Shown here piece after piece: positions 30,749-31,412 of a stretch of DNA of 31,412 bases. The notes below the pieces were generated by a model, which saw nothing but the letters and a program-made list of their open reading frames with translations, made no database searches and was not told where the DNA came from. The position numbers and the translations under genes are program-made. Numbering within the stretch: the first letter of the stretch is position 1; the number at the start of each line of letters is the position of its first letter. The stretch comes from Sulfurovum sp. (GTDB lineage Bacteria > Campylobacterota > Campylobacteria > Campylobacterales > Sulfurovaceae), in assembly GCA_003978395.1 (NCBI GenBank), contig QNZV01000015.1, forward strand, positions 1 to 31,412, in the 5' to 3' direction.

Positions 30749-31412
30749 ATGAACTTTGAAACTTACCCATTTGAAAAACTCAACAATTTATTAAATGACA
30801 TTCATCCCAATAGAGACTACTCTGAACTTAGTCTAACCATTGGAGAACCTCAATTTAAAACACCTCAATTTATTTTAGATGAACTAACCCGTTCATCCCA
30901 TCTCTTAAACAAATATCCTAAAACATCAGGAGAGGAAGTTTTACGAAAAGGAATGTTAAAGTACTTAAAGAATCGTTTTAACTTAGAATTAAACAATCAA
31001 CAAATTATTCCAACATTTGGAACAAGAGAAGTACTCTTTAACTTTCCTCAATTTCTACTTCATGATATAGATAACTCGGTTATGGCATACCCTAACCCTT
31101 TTTATCAAATTTATGAAGGTTCAGCAAAAGCGACCCGTTCAGAAGTGATTTATATGAACTTAACCGAAGAGAATAATTTTCAGCCCATCATCTCTGAAAA
31201 AGATTTAGCTCGATGTCATTTTGTTATTATAAATACACCAAATAACCCAACATCCTCTGCTATTTTAATAGATGAGCTAAAAAATTGGGTTCAATTGGCA
31301 CTCAAATATGACTTTGTTCTTTTAAATGATGAGTGTTATATAGATTTATATCTGGATAAACCTCTTCCTTCTCTACTTAATGCAAGTGTTGAAGTGGGAA
31401 ACTCTGAATTTA
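30749..31412 (+). CDS. dapC: Class I/II aminotransferase, probably succinyldiaminopimelate transaminase, 3' cut
   Basis: About 221 residues are visible before the window ends. It is a PLP-dependent fold-type I aminotransferase: LTIGEPQFKTPQFI near the start, KYPKTSGEEVLRKGM (the Y/P-G-x-x-x-L-R motif), FGTREVLFNFPQF (cofactor-phosphate region), NTPNNPTSS (the NPxNPT motif), and the PLP-binding NDECYIDLY (the DE-x-Y motif). The active-site lysine would lie beyond the edge. In Campylobacterota the protein with this opening is usually annotated as succinyldiaminopimelate transaminase in lysine/peptidoglycan synthesis. That specific role is from recall and is less certain than the family. The ribosome site is only AGGG at long spacing. 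Confidence 0.8.
   Translation, partial: MNFETYPFEKLNNLLNDIHPNRDYSELSLTIGEPQFKTPQFILDELTRSSHLLNKYPKTSGEEVLRKGMLKYLKNRFNLELNNQQIIPTFGTREVLFNFPQFLLHDIDNSVMAYPNPFYQIYEGSAKATRSEVIYMNLTEENNFQPIISEKDLARCHFVIINTPNNPTSSAILIDELKNWVQLALKYDFVLLNDECYIDLYLDKPLPSLLNASVEVGNSEF

Noticed and set aside
1..31412. Mobile elements, tRNA, rRNA, toxin-antitoxin or phage genes
   Set aside because: No transposase, integrase, terminal repeats, tRNA-like folding pattern or toxin/antitoxin pair was recognised anywhere.

Overview
The window looks like a chromosomal segment of a free-living, AT-rich Campylobacterota (Epsilonproteobacteria) species, broadly Sulfurimonas/Sulfurovum/Arcobacter-like. The basis is the low GC content, the block HIT | pheS-pheT-aroA-ispH-rpsA-serA (a gene order also known from Campylobacter), the short-form hisG beside a TTG-initiated type III pantothenate kinase gene, and promoters that show mainly a -10 box (often TGnTATAAT) with no clear -35. 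I do not assign a genus. I see no rRNA, tRNA, insertion sequence, prophage or CRISPR array.

Layout. 1-3705 (minus strand): a cut DUF2059 gene, a periplasmic thioredoxin-like gene, and the run HIT-argD-tolC. 3842-12754 (plus strand): the housekeeping run pheS-pheT-aroA-ispH-rpsA-serA, with 4-nt overlaps for pheS/pheT and pheT/aroA. 12951-18486: a tripartite RND efflux operon (TolC, adaptor, permease) in which the permease is encoded as two half-proteins. 18618-24694: an accessory envelope region with a stand-alone LysR-type effector domain, a secreted seven-repeat propeller, two small proteins, an unrecognised secreted 374-residue protein, a secreted 11-residue-repeat protein, a cytochrome c'-like protein and a second RND adaptor without a permease. 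24695-28342 (minus strand): the operon dnaX-coaX-hisG-methyltransferase. 28431-31412: a YpfJ-like zinc metallopeptidase, a tandem thioredoxin-fold protein whose second active site is lost, a small secreted Cys protein, and the 5' part of a class I aminotransferase, probably dapC.

How the genes fit together. The housekeeping genes serve translation (pheS, pheT, rpsA), replication (dnaX), amino-acid synthesis (argD, aroA, serA, hisG, probable dapC) and cofactor or isoprenoid synthesis (coaX, ispH). The rest points to the cell envelope: two TolC proteins, two closely related short adaptors, one split inner-membrane pump, periplasmic thioredoxin folds and several secreted proteins of unknown role.

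The most unusual observation is the RND permease. Its N- and C-terminal halves lie in the same reading frame, separated by one TAA that is immediately followed by ATG. The acidic tail of the first half is encoded by GAG codons that form a strong ribosome binding site for the second half. The split lies exactly at the cytoplasmic linker between the two six-helix halves. Other notable items are the LysR effector domain without its DNA-binding domain, 18 uninterrupted 11-residue repeats in a secreted protein, and an orphan adaptor next to a c-type cytochrome.
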